This document shows, piece after piece, positions 12,936 to 27,700 of a stretch of 64,000 bases of DNA. A model generated the notes under the pieces. The model saw nothing but the letters and a program-made list of their open reading frames with translations, was not told the DNA's origin and ran no database searches. This DNA is from Liolophura sinensis. Taxonomy: Eukaryota; Mollusca; Polyplacophora; Chitonida; Chitonidae. Position 1 is the first letter of the stretch. Every line of letters starts with the position of its first letter. The DNA lies in the NCBI RefSeq assembly GCF_032854445.1, contig NC_088295.1, positions 79,142,028 through 79,206,027 of the forward strand, given 5' to 3'. Made by a program: the position numbers and the translations under genes.

Positions 12936-12962
12936 GGGGGGGCGGGGGGGGGGGGGTGGTGG
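12936..12962 (+). repeat. Poly-G run
   Basis: G7, one C, then about G14 and TGGTGG. A homopolymer of this length is prone to length error and polymorphism, and it could form a quadruplex. Confidence 0.8.
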
Positions 12963-13300
12963 TTCTAAACTGTTGCGAACTAAATTTGTCCAATTTTAGC
13001 AACTTATTTTCATCAGGTATATGGAGACATTATGTGAAGATGTACGTGTAGGCTCTATTAACATATATAGGCTCTTCGGATGACCTTTAACCTCTCTGCG
13101 TCACCAGTTATACTCTGTCTCTCCAGGTGTCTAAGTGAAATTAAGCCCAGATTAAGTGTTCATCATGATCTATTTTAGCATCAGGGCTGTTTGTCAAGGT
13201 TTCCTTGACAGATTAGGCTATTTTTGTAGCGTTGAGATGAAGAGTTTGCGTGTTTCAGGCGAGCGGAATAGAAGTTCACTGTTTTAGGCGATTCGCTGTC

Positions 13301-13663
13301 GTGCAGTTAAACGCATTATGTACCTTTATTAATTGGCCCATCTGTAGTACAGTTAAATGCATTATGTACCTTTATTAATTTGTCCATCTGTAGTATAGTT
13401 AAATGCGTTATGTACCGTTACTGATTTGTCCATCTGTAGTACAGTTAAATGCATTATGTACCTTTATTAATTTGTCCATCTGTAGTACAGTTAAATGCAT
13501 TATGTACCTTTATTAATTTGTCCATCTGTAGTACAGTTAAATGCATTATGTACCTTTATTAATTTGTCCATCTGTAGTACAGTTAAATGCATATGCACCT
13601 TTATTAATTTGTGCATCTGTAATACATTTAAATGCGTTATGTACCTTTATTAATTTGTCCATC
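13301..13663. repeat. 46-bp minisatellite, about 8 units
   Basis: The unit starts GTACAGTTAAATGCATTATG and continues TACCTTTATTAATTTGTCCA and TCTGTA. The middle units are almost identical and the edge units are diverged. Short reading frames here are repeat artefacts. Confidence 0.9.
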
Positions 13664-16027
13664 ATAAGGATCCATTTTCGACCAGAAAGACGGTCGTATT
13701 CTCTCCAAAGCTATGTTTTGTTAAACACAAAAGAGCGAGACGCCTTTTACGTGATAACAATGTACTTACGTTGAGTTACTGTCATAGCAGTATGTATTGG
13801 TCCACACTTATATTTGACTGTAAAAGGAAATATTCCGTAAAATAAGATAAGGGTCATTAGGCCTGTATAAAGAAAAAGCACTGTTTCACAGCCATTTACA
13901 CAGCCTGGTTAACATTAACATAATGGAATTCTGAAGCAAGCCACGGTTGCCTGATTAATTCTACGTTATAATATGTAACAATGTAATCGAAAAATAATAT
14001 TTAATGGTTGTTTTGAAAGAAAGCTGATATATGCAGCAGGCTTTAGATTTTTGTTATTTGAACCATGTCGCCGGTTTTTGGGTGCTCAAACGTCACATCA
14101 AGATTGTCCTCTCACCTGACGCATCTTTTAATGTTGGAATACCTCTTATTACCCACAGATGAAAGTTTACTTTCATCTACAGAATTGGGCTCTACTCGAT
14201 TTACCCCGTTCATAAACGCTGCCGGCGTCATGCAGAGAAATGTTTTTGATCAGTGATATAAATGAAAACTTTATACAGCTGATTTATACAATTTCCCAAA
14301 TTCAGTGTGCACGTGGCCACGATGCTGTTTTAGATAAAACATATGTATATATTATCTGTATATTTTTTAAGACAGCGACAATTTATCACAAACAAAAGAG
14401 AAAAAGAAGTGCGGTAATTATGCTGAATTGCAGTAAATTTACTAAACCTTTTAAAGAAATGTGTTTTCATTATACTGGTTTTGTTGTATTGTAAAATTAC
14501 GTTTTACACGAATGCATGGCTGCAGGGGGGTATTTATTTATGTCACGTTGTCTGAGGCTATCAACATACATGTAGACTTTACCTCTACATGGAGAAAAAC
14601 TGTAGGCTATATATCTTCATTATTAAATATTCACATGTGTTATTTTACTAATTCTAGCCAGCTTGCAGTGTTACGGGTAATTGCATATTATGAAAAGATT
14701 GATACAAGTGGGTTAAGCATTTCTATCTTCAGCCTCTATGAGTTTAATAATCAGATACATGTATTACTGAACATTTGAGGTCCACTCATATCATACGTGT
14801 GATATTCTCATTTGCATGTATAAATAGTCTCATAGAGCTCCACATGCTTCACAATGTTGTAAATCAGTGTAGCTTAAGTTAGGAGAAAAACTTTAAACAC
14901 CCCTATCATATTAAAATACTGTCTTTTATTAAGTAAATATGAGCAAATCACGCCAACAAAGCCGTATGTATTAAACAACCAGTTTAAAGCCGACCGAGCC
15001 TGTATGTTGCATAATCTATTAAACTCCTATTTGATATAATAGACTATAAATAGTGCGTCTGGGTCAATGTCCGGTCGCTTCGATGACGAAGAACGGGAAT
15101 CAGTTTTGATTTTCATGTTGTTATTAATCGCCTTATTATGCCCAAATCCGTTTTCATTGCATAACCGATGTTCTCAGTGTATTCCATGCACTAGCTATTG
15201 CTATGGCTAGAGGTAGCCATCTTGTTTCTATCTTAATTGCTGACAGCATACTCATTAGAGCGCGTGTATCGCTCCTTACGTTCGTTTGGCATCAGTGCCA
15301 CCACTGGCAAATTTTGTACAGAACAACGCCGAGGTGTCTGTGATCACGGCGATCACCGTAATGGGACAGAAGGTGAACTCGAAACTTTGTGTCATCCTTT
15401 GCTACCAGTACATTTTAGACATCTGCAACCTCTTATTTCCGAATGTTTATTCAATAATTCCACGAGAGGACACCCGGGGTAAGATTAAGCCTAAGTAAGC
15501 CTACCTGCGTCTCGAAGGCTACAAAGGTCAAGTTTGTGTAATATCAGATGAAAATAAAAGAGTTTTCTGACATAATAACATTAATTATCTATGGCAATGG
15601 TGTAAAGCGAGTGTAGCGGCATACGCGCTGGAAGGAGTATGCCCTGGGGTGTGTTCAGAGAATCGTTATTCTCTCTCAAGAAAGAGTGCGATCTTCCGTG
15701 GGTCAAACAGAAAAAACACACGCTATACATCTGGTCTCTCGTGTATTTTACCCAATGAATAACCAACGATTGTATTGAGGCGTAACAGCAAAGATGTCTG
15801 TCACGGTAACCGGGTAAAAGTCTAGACTCATTCATCACCTGAATGACACAGAGGCTGTTCTTTATACCCCATACATATAAAATCAGTAGGATATGTACAT
15901 AGCGACATGACTGTGCACTTAGACCATATAATGTACCACCTTGGACGTCTTTGAATATGTAGCAAACTTGATTTGAAAAATGATATGTAAAGCTACTCCC
16001 CCCACTTCACACACACAAAGTTGTGAA

Positions 16028-16030
<3 letters not shown>

Positions 16031-16098
<68 letters not shown>
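16031..16098. repeat. (AT)34 microsatellite
   Basis: 68 bp of uninterrupted AT dinucleotide, in an intergenic region. Confidence 0.97.
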
Positions 16099-16100
<2 letters not shown>

Positions 16101-16777
16101 GTTTGGAAATACACGTCGTTTAATCATCAATGCTTTTCTTAAGGTGGCAATTTACTTGTTGTTTATTTCACTTTATATTTAGGCCCAATTAAAATATTTT
16201 ACTTAATAGGTTAGGTTTAAGATCGACTTGGGAAACTGATAAGAGCTCAGAAGAAACTACCGTCCTTGGTATACATGTACGTAAGAAACTCTCGGAGGTA
16301 AGTCCCGGTCGATCAAACGGTCCGTCGATTTCATTGGCCCAGAACTAGCTGCCCTTCTGGTGAACCCAATTTAGAGCTGGGTCAGGTATTGTGTCCCTTT
16401 GTACATTTTAGAAATATAACAGGTATATTGGATTACTTAGTTCACACAGACTTACAGTCAGATATGTTATTACCGTCAAAAGGCTCCTGGCGATACGATA
16501 CACTTAACCATGTTAGATCTACATGTACATTTTTTCAGTATTATTGCATTACGTAAGGCGATAAACACCTTATGGTACCGATTAACACCTTATGGTATAG
16601 GTTTACAAGTAAATTAAATGAAGGGAAAAATCCTTGGATTGCAGGATGCAGTCACTTCACTATGGATTACTGGCTATAGATAACTAGAGTGAATTATTTG
16701 TTAATCGACAAAGAAGCAATGTACTTGACGTGTTTAAAATTTAAATCTGTGATAATTTTTAAAATGGTATCGTATAC

Positions 16778-16862
16778 AGTCATTGACCTAATATAGTAAT
16801 TGACTTAATATAGTCATTGACCTAATATAGTAATTGACTTAATATAGTCATTGACTTAATAT
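16778..16862. repeat. 17-bp tandem repeat, 5 units, alternating variants
   Basis: Five 17-bp units alternate between AGTCATTGACCTAATAT and AGTAATTGACTTAATAT (the last is a hybrid). The order suggests amplification of a 34-bp dimer. Confidence 0.9.
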
Positions 16863-17941
16863 TCATATACATCTGGTTTGTCATTAGTTCCTAACATCAG
16901 ATGAAAATAAAAGATAACAATTTATAACATTAATTATCTACTTCACAAAGTAACTCACACACACCAAGGTATACATATATAAGGGATCAAAAATATATCA
17001 GAGGTTGGTAAAAGGAAATTTCAAAAGGAATCCTGTACGTTTTGCTAAGATGTTCCAAACGACTGAGATGCTGTCCCATCTAGCTTTCTACCTTAGAAAT
17101 ATTAAGTAATCATAAAAAGTATTGTATGTATAGGTAGCAGAAAAGGTAAGTTCAAAGAGCTCTAGCTCAAACATATGCACTGCAGCCCTATGAGATGAAT
17201 GTTCAGCCTGACACTACAGCGCAATGACCCCATCCAGAATATTCGTATATAATTACAAAATTGGAGCACTCGAGACTGGGTGATTCACAGTGATCGAAGC
17301 GGCATACCCGTCCTACAATGCCTGACGCACACTAGATGCAATTCGGAACCCACTTTAGTACACGTGATATCCTCATTTCTTTACACCTGTCACGCTCACA
17401 TGTTGTTCACTTGGCTGAACTTGAGTACCACTGTTGTTATGTGGGACATTAATTTGAGACATGTCTCTTATTACAGAATGCATCAGCATCATGCACTAGC
17501 CTGAGTATATCTATATATACCCCAAAATGCCACAAACCTGGCCTAAAACATTTAAGGGGAGGATGAGTACATGTTAAGTGTAACTGAATAAACGTCATGT
17601 AATATAAAACGCCAGACGAGGCAGACGACGTGACAAGTAACGCAAGTTCTTTTAAGAGAAAACTGGAGAGAAAGGTTATCCCTAAATGAGCGAATCGAAA
17701 TATTTGTCAACCACCGGTCAGTGAACTTCAAGATTACATGATCTACTCCAGCTATGCGATGTGCAAATAAACAACAGAATTACGCATAGAGGTATAGCTA
17801 GAGTCAGAATGAAGGATTTGAGAAACAGAGGTGTAGTGTTATATGATGTAATTATATGTCGTCATTTCCTTATAGATCGGTAGGGATCGCTTTCTCCGCT
17901 TGATTTGAACTTCACAAGGCCTTTTACCACATTGTCTGGCT

Positions 17942-17986
17942 TATATAACAGCTACTTCCATGAAGTATTCATTCTCATTCAACATG
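17942..17986 (+). promoter_or_regulatory. Speculative contactin promoter / 5' UTR exon
   Basis: A TATA-like TTATATAA (17941-17948) is followed about 30 bp downstream by CATTCTCATTCAAC and then by a good donor (ATG|GTGAGC, cut at 17986/17987). The first contactin coding exon is preceded by a strong acceptor (TTGTTTTCTTGTCAG) at 18648. A spliced 5' UTR starting here is possible; only transcript data could confirm it. Confidence 0.2.
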
Positions 17987-18650
17987 GTGAGCGCGGAAGC
18001 AGTTGACTGTGAGAAAGGAATAACTGATTTCCTATTTACACATGATAGATATGTATTTAATATTCCGAACTTCTTTAGACATAACTCCTCTTTGCTTGAC
18101 TGTTGAAAATTCTAGTCCCTTAGAGCGCTGGTCATGGCCTCACAAGCCTCTGCAAATAGTTCGACAGAACACCTGTCGAAATTGATGGTAGTTTTTTGTG
18201 GGTCGTATCCACATCTAGAGCTGGAACCTTAGTGGCCCGATGTATCTCTAAAGCGTTCATCTGAATGTACAATTAATGCCGGAGCAAGTTCAAATTCAGC
18301 TCTCGATGGTTAGAAAATATACGGCTTAAAGTCAAGGAGTTGTCGATAGGAGAAAGGCTATTAATTTGTAGTTCTAGCTCACTTAAGGCTCGTGGGTCTT
18401 TGGCATTACTGTCATACGCCTGGCAAAGATGAATGCAAACAACGAAACCGAAACGGAGCGAGTTGTCGTAACAAATCGCCCGATTCAATTTTAGTCGAAT
18501 TGAAAAAGGGCAAACACTATTTTAGAATGTCTTCAACAAATCGCGTCCTGTGAACGCTGGCTAGGAGACTGAACTCCTCCAATTCCTTCTGCATATGCTA
18601 TGAAATGGTACAGGGCGTTAAGAAGAAAATATTTTGTTTTCTTGTCAGGA

Positions 18651-18753
18651 ATGATGGCCAAACCTGGCGGTGGCAGGGCTCTATGTCAGGTAGGCCGGAT
18701 TGCTTGGATATGCCTACTCTGTATTATCCACGGAAACATCGTGGCCTCACAAG
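18651..18753 (+). CDS. Cont: Contactin exon 1: start and signal peptide
   Basis: Residues 1-34. Two adjacent ATG codons (18651, 18654) are followed by a basic N-region and a hydrophobic core (IAWICLLCIIHGNIVA), which fits a secretory signal peptide. The donor GTAATA at 18754 leaves phase 1. A strong acceptor at 18648 suggests the 5' UTR continues in an upstream exon. Confidence 0.8.
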
Positions 18754-21700
18754 GTAATATTCTGTTTAGAATTTTAACAATCTAGACAAAATACATTCAT
18801 TACGTTTAACTTAACTGAATCGCCATTCTGGGTCAACAAAATAATGGTGTTAAGACCCCGAGGATATTTTACTCTCTTCTGATTCATCTGTTTAGATAGC
18901 TCAGAGCCTGGAATCCAGCTCTCACTGGTCCATTGATGCCTTAACCTTAAGTCAGGGTGTGTGTCAGGTAACTATTGACAGTATTCACCATCCGCAAACC
19001 TGACCCCGTTATAAAAGTGAATAATTCCAACGAAAAAAAACCTGAGGCATTTAACACCAGTGATATAGATGAATCAATCAATTTGAATAAATGTTAATTA
19101 TTTACTTATATGATTTGAGTGTATGCCGCACTCAGGAATATTTTACATACAACAGAGGCTAGCATTGTGGTGGGAGGAAAAATGAATGCGATTGGGTATT
19201 ACTTTTTGTTTTCTAGAATGCCCACTTGACTGGGAATCGTTTGGGCAGAGCTGTTACCGTTTTGTTTTCCATCCTGTCAAAAGCTTTGATGAGGCAAAAA
19301 CAGCTTGTCAGGTAAGTTTAACGATGACTGTGACATGTCTGTCAGCCCTAACTGTCATTCGTGCACATGTTTTTTTTTCTTTGTGCTCTTCTAACACTCA
19401 GTATAAGATTATCCAACGTGACTAATTTTGAAAGTGTGGAAGAACAATGGTGCTCTTACTTTACTTTATAAAGCAGTTAAGCTAAATTATTTATTCTTTC
19501 TTAAAGTTTATGTTATGCATTTATTTCTATTTTATTTATCTGATTATTACTTAACTCTTTGGCTAAATCACTGGCCTTGCCAAGTCGTTGGCATATTATA
19601 TTCAAATGAAACCCGCATTCTGGTGTTTTTGTGTGAAAATGGCACTGTTAAAAATTACTCTCTATTCTCATACCACTTTTTCTGTCCAGATGCACTCGTC
19701 TGCCCTGGTGAGTGTGGATTTCCCGGGGGAGCACGGCTTCATATCCCAGTGGCTAACGCGAACGGACACACGCAAGTAAGTTACATACAGATTGAGGTTA
19801 TAACTTAGCTGTTTATAGATAATATACCTGTACATAACATATTTTGTTACCGTAATGAAGCTATGAAAACTAATGTCTATTGCCCGGAACAATGTACTAT
19901 AACAGAATTGCACGCAATTCCAAATTGTGCTCCTAATTCTTATCGTTATTTAGCAATGATAGATGTGCGTGTACTCAAACTATTGGTTATAACATATATG
20001 CACATTGTCGCCAACACTTGGAGGCCCGTAACAGTTAAATCAGGGACACAGTTATATTATACACATTAGTGTTATTATGACTGATAACACTGATAACACT
20101 AATATTTAGAAGCCATAAAGGAGAACTCTTGTGTAACAGGTAATATTCCTTTGTAACATGGATTATTATACTATTAATTACTCCTGATGATATCATTAGC
20201 TGAAAATGAGCAGTAGTTTTGTTTTATTAAATAATGGGAAAAGAGCACATTTTAAATAAATTCTATGTGTTTTATGGGTCCCATAAAACACGACTTCATG
20301 CATATCATATTATATAACCACACTATTCCGGAATGTAGAGTGCTTCTTTCTCGGTGCATTCCTTTCACTGGGCTAGGGGATGACATGTGTTAGAACTAGT
20401 CTTCTGTATGTTTATTCTTCAGCAGGCGATAATTTTCAAGCTGGCACATAGCCATCGCTAAAGCATGTTGAAGCGACATGGGCTGAAATTAGGGGCTCTG
20501 TGAATGTTTAAAGTTCAAAAAGTAATTACTTTTGATGAAAGTTTGACCCGTCTTTTCTTTGTTTTGCATTATCTTTTCTCTCTGTGGAACAAGAGATTGA
20601 ATAACGCTCATAGCAACCTCTTCAAAGCGAGGTCTAGTTATTCTTGTCGGGCATCAGGTTATTTTGCTCTGCTTACTTTTCTACTGTTACTTTATTTTAC
20701 TTTTCTTGTACATGCGCAGCATTTTCCGCGATTACAAGATCCATAAACAAAATCTCTAAACCATGGCACAGTTAGTCAGACATCAGCTCATTAATTTTTG
20801 TCATTATTTCGTTTCAAAGAAAAGGAAAGGAATGATGTGCACACTAAGACGACATCTAGAATGAGTTCTAAGAGGCATATAGAGGTTGACAGAGTAAGAT
20901 CACAAAGTATCTCTGAATATCAAACCTCGATACATTGTATGAATATTTACAATGCAAATGAAAAATTGACGCCATCGCAATGCTGATACTTTCTGGTCGG
21001 TTTTGTTTTTCAGTTGTGGGTTATTGGTTTTCTGTGTCTAATTAGATGAAACGTCATAATGAATTTCATACTCATAAGGTAGATACAATGCATTATACAG
21101 TTGTGACATCCTAAACTGGCTCAGGTGTGCATGGCGTTCTTCGCTCAAGACATTAATAACCAGGTGTTACAATCCGGATCCAATGCATCTCTCGTTGGTT
21201 TTACCTCAGAATATTTGGGGGATTTTTGGTGAAGGTCAGTGGCTTCGCTATGAATACAACAGCCTTTTCACTATACTTGAAAAATTTCAATTACAGGTTC
21301 CTGAAAAAATTTTAATGTTGTTTTTCAGGAATAACTGGTACACGAGTGGGGAAGAGGACTCCCTGAACCCTGGTGACTTCTGGTGGTCCGGTACGGGAAA
21401 GGCCGTCGATAAGTTGGCCATGCCATGGATCAGCCAAAGTGAGCTGGAGGGCAAGGGACGCGCCGTCGTTTACAAGTTTAATGGTAAAGTTTGCTTATAT
21501 TCAATTTATTGCACACGAATAATGCGTATGGATATATAATTTTGCAATCTAAATTCTACGATGTAGAATTTATACAATAATGTATACACGAATTACCACT
21601 TACGTATTTGCAAGACTAAAAATCTGACCAAAGATTTTACATCATTACGTCAACAAACAATCAACTGAAATTATAATGTTAGTTTCCCGAAAATGTGATC

Positions 21701-24700
21701 GTTGTAAGTAATGATATTTCACGGAATTGACGTGGCGCTACATGACTTTTCATGGTGGATCTCATATAACTTCCAGGTGTAGTGTACGGTTGGGGCAGAG
21801 CCAAACCAGCAAATGAATTCCCTTACATATGCGAAATCGCAAGATCCGAATCTCATCGTATATTTCAGTCTAGGCGAAATTTCTGTGAGTATAAGGTTGA
21901 GTTCTATTGATGCCATATTTAAGAAATACTTTATGTCTACATGGTATTCCGCTCAGATCTGTTGACATTGTTAATTGTCACTGTTTGAATGAGAGAAGCA
22001 TAAATTCCATGTCATTAAATTCGCGGGTCGGCAAGTATCTCCAGCCCTTACGAACTGCCCATTGTTCCATAAGCCTAATGTTTGCATTGTTCCTTAGTAA
22101 TGAAACTGTTATTGAACATTAAATATTGAACTTTTTTTTAGCGTGAAGTAATTCCGACCTGCACTCTGTAGTCTATTATTCAGTCCTGTCTTTTCGATTA
22201 CGTTTTGTGGTGAGAGTGGTAACGTATTTCCCATGCATTTTGAGACAGAACAATGGTGGAACCCATTGTCGTCTTTTTGTAAACACAAAGTAAATCAACA
22301 CAATGTTTTAAATACGGGGTAAATCCGGCTTTTCCTATAATTACACATAAAATTGAAAACGGGTGTAAAAGTTTTGGTTTTCTTCACACAGTTTTTGGGA
22401 CAGACGTCGAGGATATCAATCAGCTAGAAAAAGGTCCACATTTTATAGAAGAACCAAAAGACAAAATTATTATAGGATCTCCCGATCGTACCTATGTAGA
22501 GTGTGTGGCCACTGGCAATCCTCAGCCGGTGTACACTTGGCGGAAACTGACCGGATCACAGTATACACCAATCCCCACAAATACCGGCAGGTACGCCGTC
22601 ACAAATGGACGCTTCAACATAGCATTTCCCAAGGAAGAAACAGAGGCAGGGGAATACCAGTGTGTGGCTGAGAACAAGTTTGGAACAGTACTCTCCAGTC
22701 CCGTGCAGTTGTCATTTGGATGTGCGTAAGAAATAAAAGTTCACCATATTTATAATGAAACATTTCTTCCTCTGATCCAGAAAGCTTTTTTTCCCGCAGA
22801 CCATCTTTTCACAGTATCGTAAATATATATAATCCTTTAATTCCAGTGATATACTGTTTATTTAAATTTCCTACGAAGTTAAATTGTGTTTTGTGCTTTT
22901 GTAAAACATTATCATCCTAACAACAATGAGGATCACAATTCTTATTTTGATGTCGACTGTCACGTATCCATTTGCAGATTTACGCCAGTTTATTAATGTA
23001 CAAAGAGATGCTGTGAGAGTGCTAGCTTTCCAGGGCGCTGCCATAGAATGTGGCTCTCCAGAAAGTAAACCTGGTAAGTTTTCAAAAGAAACACCATCCA
23101 CTTCCTCGAAAACAACGCTCTGTTAGGCATTTTTTGTGTTCAGACATTTTATACTCCTAATAAGGCCAAAGATGTATTGGCCATAGTTGCTGTGTTATGA
23201 ATACATCCCGTGCATATATGTATTTGTTTGGACAACCCTATAACGTGCTAAGAACACATAAACAGAAAAGTAAGGACTCCAGCATTCCCAATGAACATTT
23301 TCATTAATTTCAAGAAAATTGAAAAAGTAAATGTTTCTTCTACCCCCATTTTCTTGTTGTTGAAAACTGTCGGCCATTATACTTTCAGGGCTTGTGTATC
23401 AATGGTACAAAGACAGTGCCCGGAACTTTCTTCGGCCATCGCTACAAAAGTACTTGTTCATCTCCTATAACGGAAAGCTGTACTTCTCTGAGGCGACCCG
23501 GGTAGACCAGGGAAACTATTACTGTGTGGTGCAGCTGCGAACTACCGAAAACACGGAGATACGGCAACAGGCCGCACCTAGTGGTACCAGCTTACCCATC
23601 CCTCTCGAGGTTACCGCCAGCCGTAAGTTCTTAGCTTTAAACACGTTTTTGTAAGGATTACAGGTATGATAACTAATGCGGCTGGCATATATTACATTCT
23701 ACATTATTCAGTTCGCTACTGATCTGATTGCCGCTGTTTGCTTTGTCGTTAATCAATAGTCTGTGTTTTACCATAACACATCTATAATATTCAGTCTGAT
23801 GTTGTTATGTTCCAGCACCTTTAGAATGGGGTCCACAGATCCAGGACGACTTTGTAGCGGTCTTCCCCAAATCCCCGCTTCGAGGACAGCGTGTGAGGCT
23901 GGAGTGTTTTGCATACGGCACGTAAGTGCTATTGATTCATTTCTATCAATTAGTGTAAATTGTTATTGGCCTCGGGTGGCGTATAGCACTTATTGTGATA
24001 CGGTATATAGGTAGTTTGGACAAAATAGAAATATATGATATGAAAGCGAATCGTTTTGTTGTTTTCAGAATTACCCTTCTCCCAAAAAAACACGATTTAA
24101 ATTATGGATAGCTCCGGTGTAAAACTTTAATGGAGCGATGGTTATTATCAGATCAGGGGTGTATTTTAGGAGTTGGAAGGTGTTGGGAGCTCTAGCGTTT
24201 GCGTCACAATTTAACCCCTCTTTGCCCGGTCCTATTAGCCTTATATTCATCTTGTTGAACAAGATCAGTTGCAATCAGTGGCAATCAAAGAGCAAATGAG
24301 ATATATGTACATATTAACGATAACTACTAAACTAGCATGGTACAGGATTTTGGATACTGATTGAATTCATTTACCTTTAATACAATGCTTACGTCTTTCC
24401 AACATTACTGAATACTGTTGACTTCTTTTCTTATTTTATGTACTTTCTCAGTCCTGTGATGGTGCGTTGAAGGTATTTTTTGACTTGGCCTGGCGCTAAT
24501 AGACCCGGAAAGTCCATTATGGTTGACAGCTAGTATAAGAGTTCCGACACCTTGATTATCCATATTGCTGTTCTTGTTGACAGCGATCCCCTGTTCTACT
24601 CGTGGAGCCGTATTGACGGCTACCTCCCCTCCAAAGCCCAGCTAGAAGATCACAATAGGGTTCTTATCATCCCAGATGCCCAGCTCGAGGACTCAGGGCA

Positions 24701-27700
24701 ATATAACTGTCACGTGTCCAGGAGACAATCAGCCACGGACGACCAGGCGGTCGATCTCAAAATTGTCGGTAGGTGTGCTCTTGGGTTATAATAATACCAT
24801 GGCAAATCCTTTCCAGATGTGCATATAACTGGTTGTTCCATTCATTAGCTGATTAAGCCGTAGCCTGAATATAAACAAAGAATAGAAATGTAACTTGTTT
24901 TCATGTTATTGTTATTTGAATGTGGTGACTACATAGAAAGTCAGTAATTCCAAACCAGTGACGTTTAACAAATTGCTATTTCTGCTTAACCATGGTGGAA
25001 GGGGGCGTAAAAGTTCCTAATATCTAAGCATTTAGTTTACATGAAAAGTGGAAAACCAAAACTCTAACTGGAGGGAAATAAGGAAAGCCCAGTATTTACT
25101 GGCTATGTACATCATTTGTCAAATATCACTTATCCGGTCTTTTTTCGCTGCTGTGGTTTTACTCTGTAGGGTTATATACCAAACTTCTGAAAATGTTACC
25201 GGTTACAGTAATGGTGATTACGAAACGGTGGGTTTTCAGTCTTGATTAATCCATAACCCTAAAGCCCCACAAATCCATGTTTATTACCGTTTAAGTGAGC
25301 AGTAACAATTGTATAATTTATAAAGAGGATCACATAATAACTTTTTGAAACCTTATAGTCATTTTAACACTGTAATTAGCTCAGGTACGAGTTTGACAAT
25401 TACTTGTCATTTGAGTTATAAAGACAGAAAATTTGCCCTGATTAGCGAATATGGATTTTTAAAAAAAGTTTCGGTATAGCCTCTTTAAAAATAGATCTAC
25501 CGCCCTTTTTTGATCAATTCACTCACTGACCAATCCTTCGTGTTTACCTTTAGCGGTTCCTTACTTTACACTACCTCTCGGTAACCAGCACGCTGATAAG
25601 GGTAGCCAACTGACGTGGCGGTGTGAGGCTAAGGCGGTCCCGGAACCAGCGTACACATGGTACAAGAACGGGGAGAAGATACAGTCTATACCTGGTCAAC
25701 TGGAGGTGAACAGAAACGTCCTGGTGATTAAAGCATTGGACCCCCTACAGCACAGTGGAATGTACCAGTGTTCCGCTTCGAACATTTACGGAACGGTATA
25801 TAGTAGCGGACAGCTTCGAGTCATGAGTAAGTCATACAGTGGCAAATTGGTCTGTTTCCATTTGATGAAACGCAATATGCGATATGTTTAGTTGTTTGCT
25901 TGAAGTTTACATTGCTAACAGCTTTATTTTGGCCCCTTCACATTGAATTCTCCACGTAGTCCCACGGGCTTTCCACTATTGTGGTCGGTGTGAGTTCAAG
26001 TCCGTACATGGAAAGGCCTGGCAACATCCTGCGGATGGTCGTGGGTTTCCCCTGGACTCTGTCCAGATTCCTCCCACGATAATGCTGGCCGCCGTCGTCT
26101 AAGTAAGATATTCTTGAGTACAGCTTAAAACACCAGTCAAATAAGTAAATCAAATGAAATAAATCACAATGTCAAAGACACTACAACATGACCTATCACT
26201 CAGTTTTGCTGACAATAGTCAGGCTAAATCCTCGTGCTCACTGCCAATAAAGAAAATGTCAATATTATCAATTTTAAACTCTTGTATTTAAGACATACTG
26301 GCGTGGAGCTGTGGCTTATAATGTCATTAGTCTGATGATCTCACCATTTAGTAAAATACATAAGAAGTTGTTAAGCTAAGAACACAGCATGTTTGAAGTT
26401 TTGATCGCTTTAAATTCATAACCAATTATAGACAAAAATGTATTTTCGTGACAATTGATAATTTAACTCTCTGATAGCAGGTGACATTTTGCTGGATCTT
26501 TTATCAATACTTAGAAAACAGTTTGATCTGTATTGGTCTTAAGAATCTCTCATGACACTATTAATGATTCTTACCTCAATAAACACTTCATCCTCGGTAA
26601 AACGGACCCTCGTTGGTGCAGACGTTTAAAAGGCTGGCTCATTGCAACTTTCAGGCCCTTGAGGTTGAATTCCGTTGTGATGGCTCCCGCTTCGGCCTTG
26701 TCAAGAGGTTTGCCACGCACCTGCCGAATGTCGGTGGTTTACTCCTAGCACTTCGGTTCCCTCCACCCATATACGGCCACGGTCATATAAATGGGAAATG
26801 CTTGAGCAGGTCCTTAAACATAAAATTCATTGAATAAAGTAAAATCACGAACTCATATTCATCTGACCAGGATTGAATTGGATTGTTGGCTTGATTTCAG
26901 CTTTCAAACCTTCCTTCAGGAGAAATCCGTTACAGGCAAATACCGAAGCTGCCATAAATGGCAATGTTACCATCCGCTGTCGCCCAGAGGCTTCACCTTA
27001 CCCGGACTTTAAATGGGCTAAGAATGGGGGCGAGTTGGGACTGATAGCTGGCTCTGAGACAGGACGTGTAAGGTTGGATATTAGTGGAGATTTGCTAATT
27101 ACAGGCGTTCAGCCCGGGGATGCGGGGAGATACACCTGTACTGCGACAAATACAGAAGGGTCGGCTTCTAGTTTCAGCCAGCTAAGAGTAGCCGGTGAGT
27201 GTTGAGGACAATGGCGTTGGAAACATGAAACCACGTTAACTGTGCTTGACATCAGGATACATGTAGTATTAACTTTTTCCAAGTGGAAATATCATGATGT
27301 GTTCCCAGAGAAGCTGTTAAATTCCATCTTCTATGAAGCACGAAGTTCATTTCACCATGTCATCATATACTGTTCCAAAATGCTTCAGCAGCTAACTTGA
27401 TTCATTGGTTCAAATAAAGTACCGGGCCCGGTTGTTCAAGACTGGTTTAAAACTTAATACCAGATTTAATTTTAAGCCAATGTCTTCATCTGATATCAGG
27501 TGACATTTTGCTGGATCTTTTCTCAATACTTAGAAGGCACTTTAATCTGTATGGGTCTTGAGAATTTCTCATGTCTTCAATTTTGTACTTAGCCTAAAAA
27601 TCGTGTAGCAGTTTATTAAATATGAACTAAAACTGTTGCTGTTTTACATGGACTTTGGAGAACTACATTGTCTGCTGAATTTGGCTAAATTTTAAATATA

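Larger units (their letters stand above)
4418..18648. other. 14-kb stretch with no recognised gene
   Basis: Between the FMO 3' end and the contactin start I find no exon that can be assigned to a protein family. It contains a G-rich tract (6968-6995), a foldback element (10797-10962), a short dispersed repeat (12575-12632), a poly-G run (12936-12962), a 46-bp minisatellite (13301-13663), an (AT)34 microsatellite and a 17-bp tandem repeat. AATAAA at 4873-4878 is a possible FMO polyadenylation signal. The right-hand end presumably holds the contactin promoter. Confidence 0.6.

Noticed and set aside
13301-13663. CRISPR-like repeat array
   Set aside because: The 46-bp repeats are contiguous without spacers, and the DNA is from an animal nucleus.
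15286-15498. Possible isolated exon (VSVITAITVMGQKV followed by a GTAAG-like donor)
   Set aside because: Codon pattern looks mildly protein-like but no family could be assigned and no partner exons were found.
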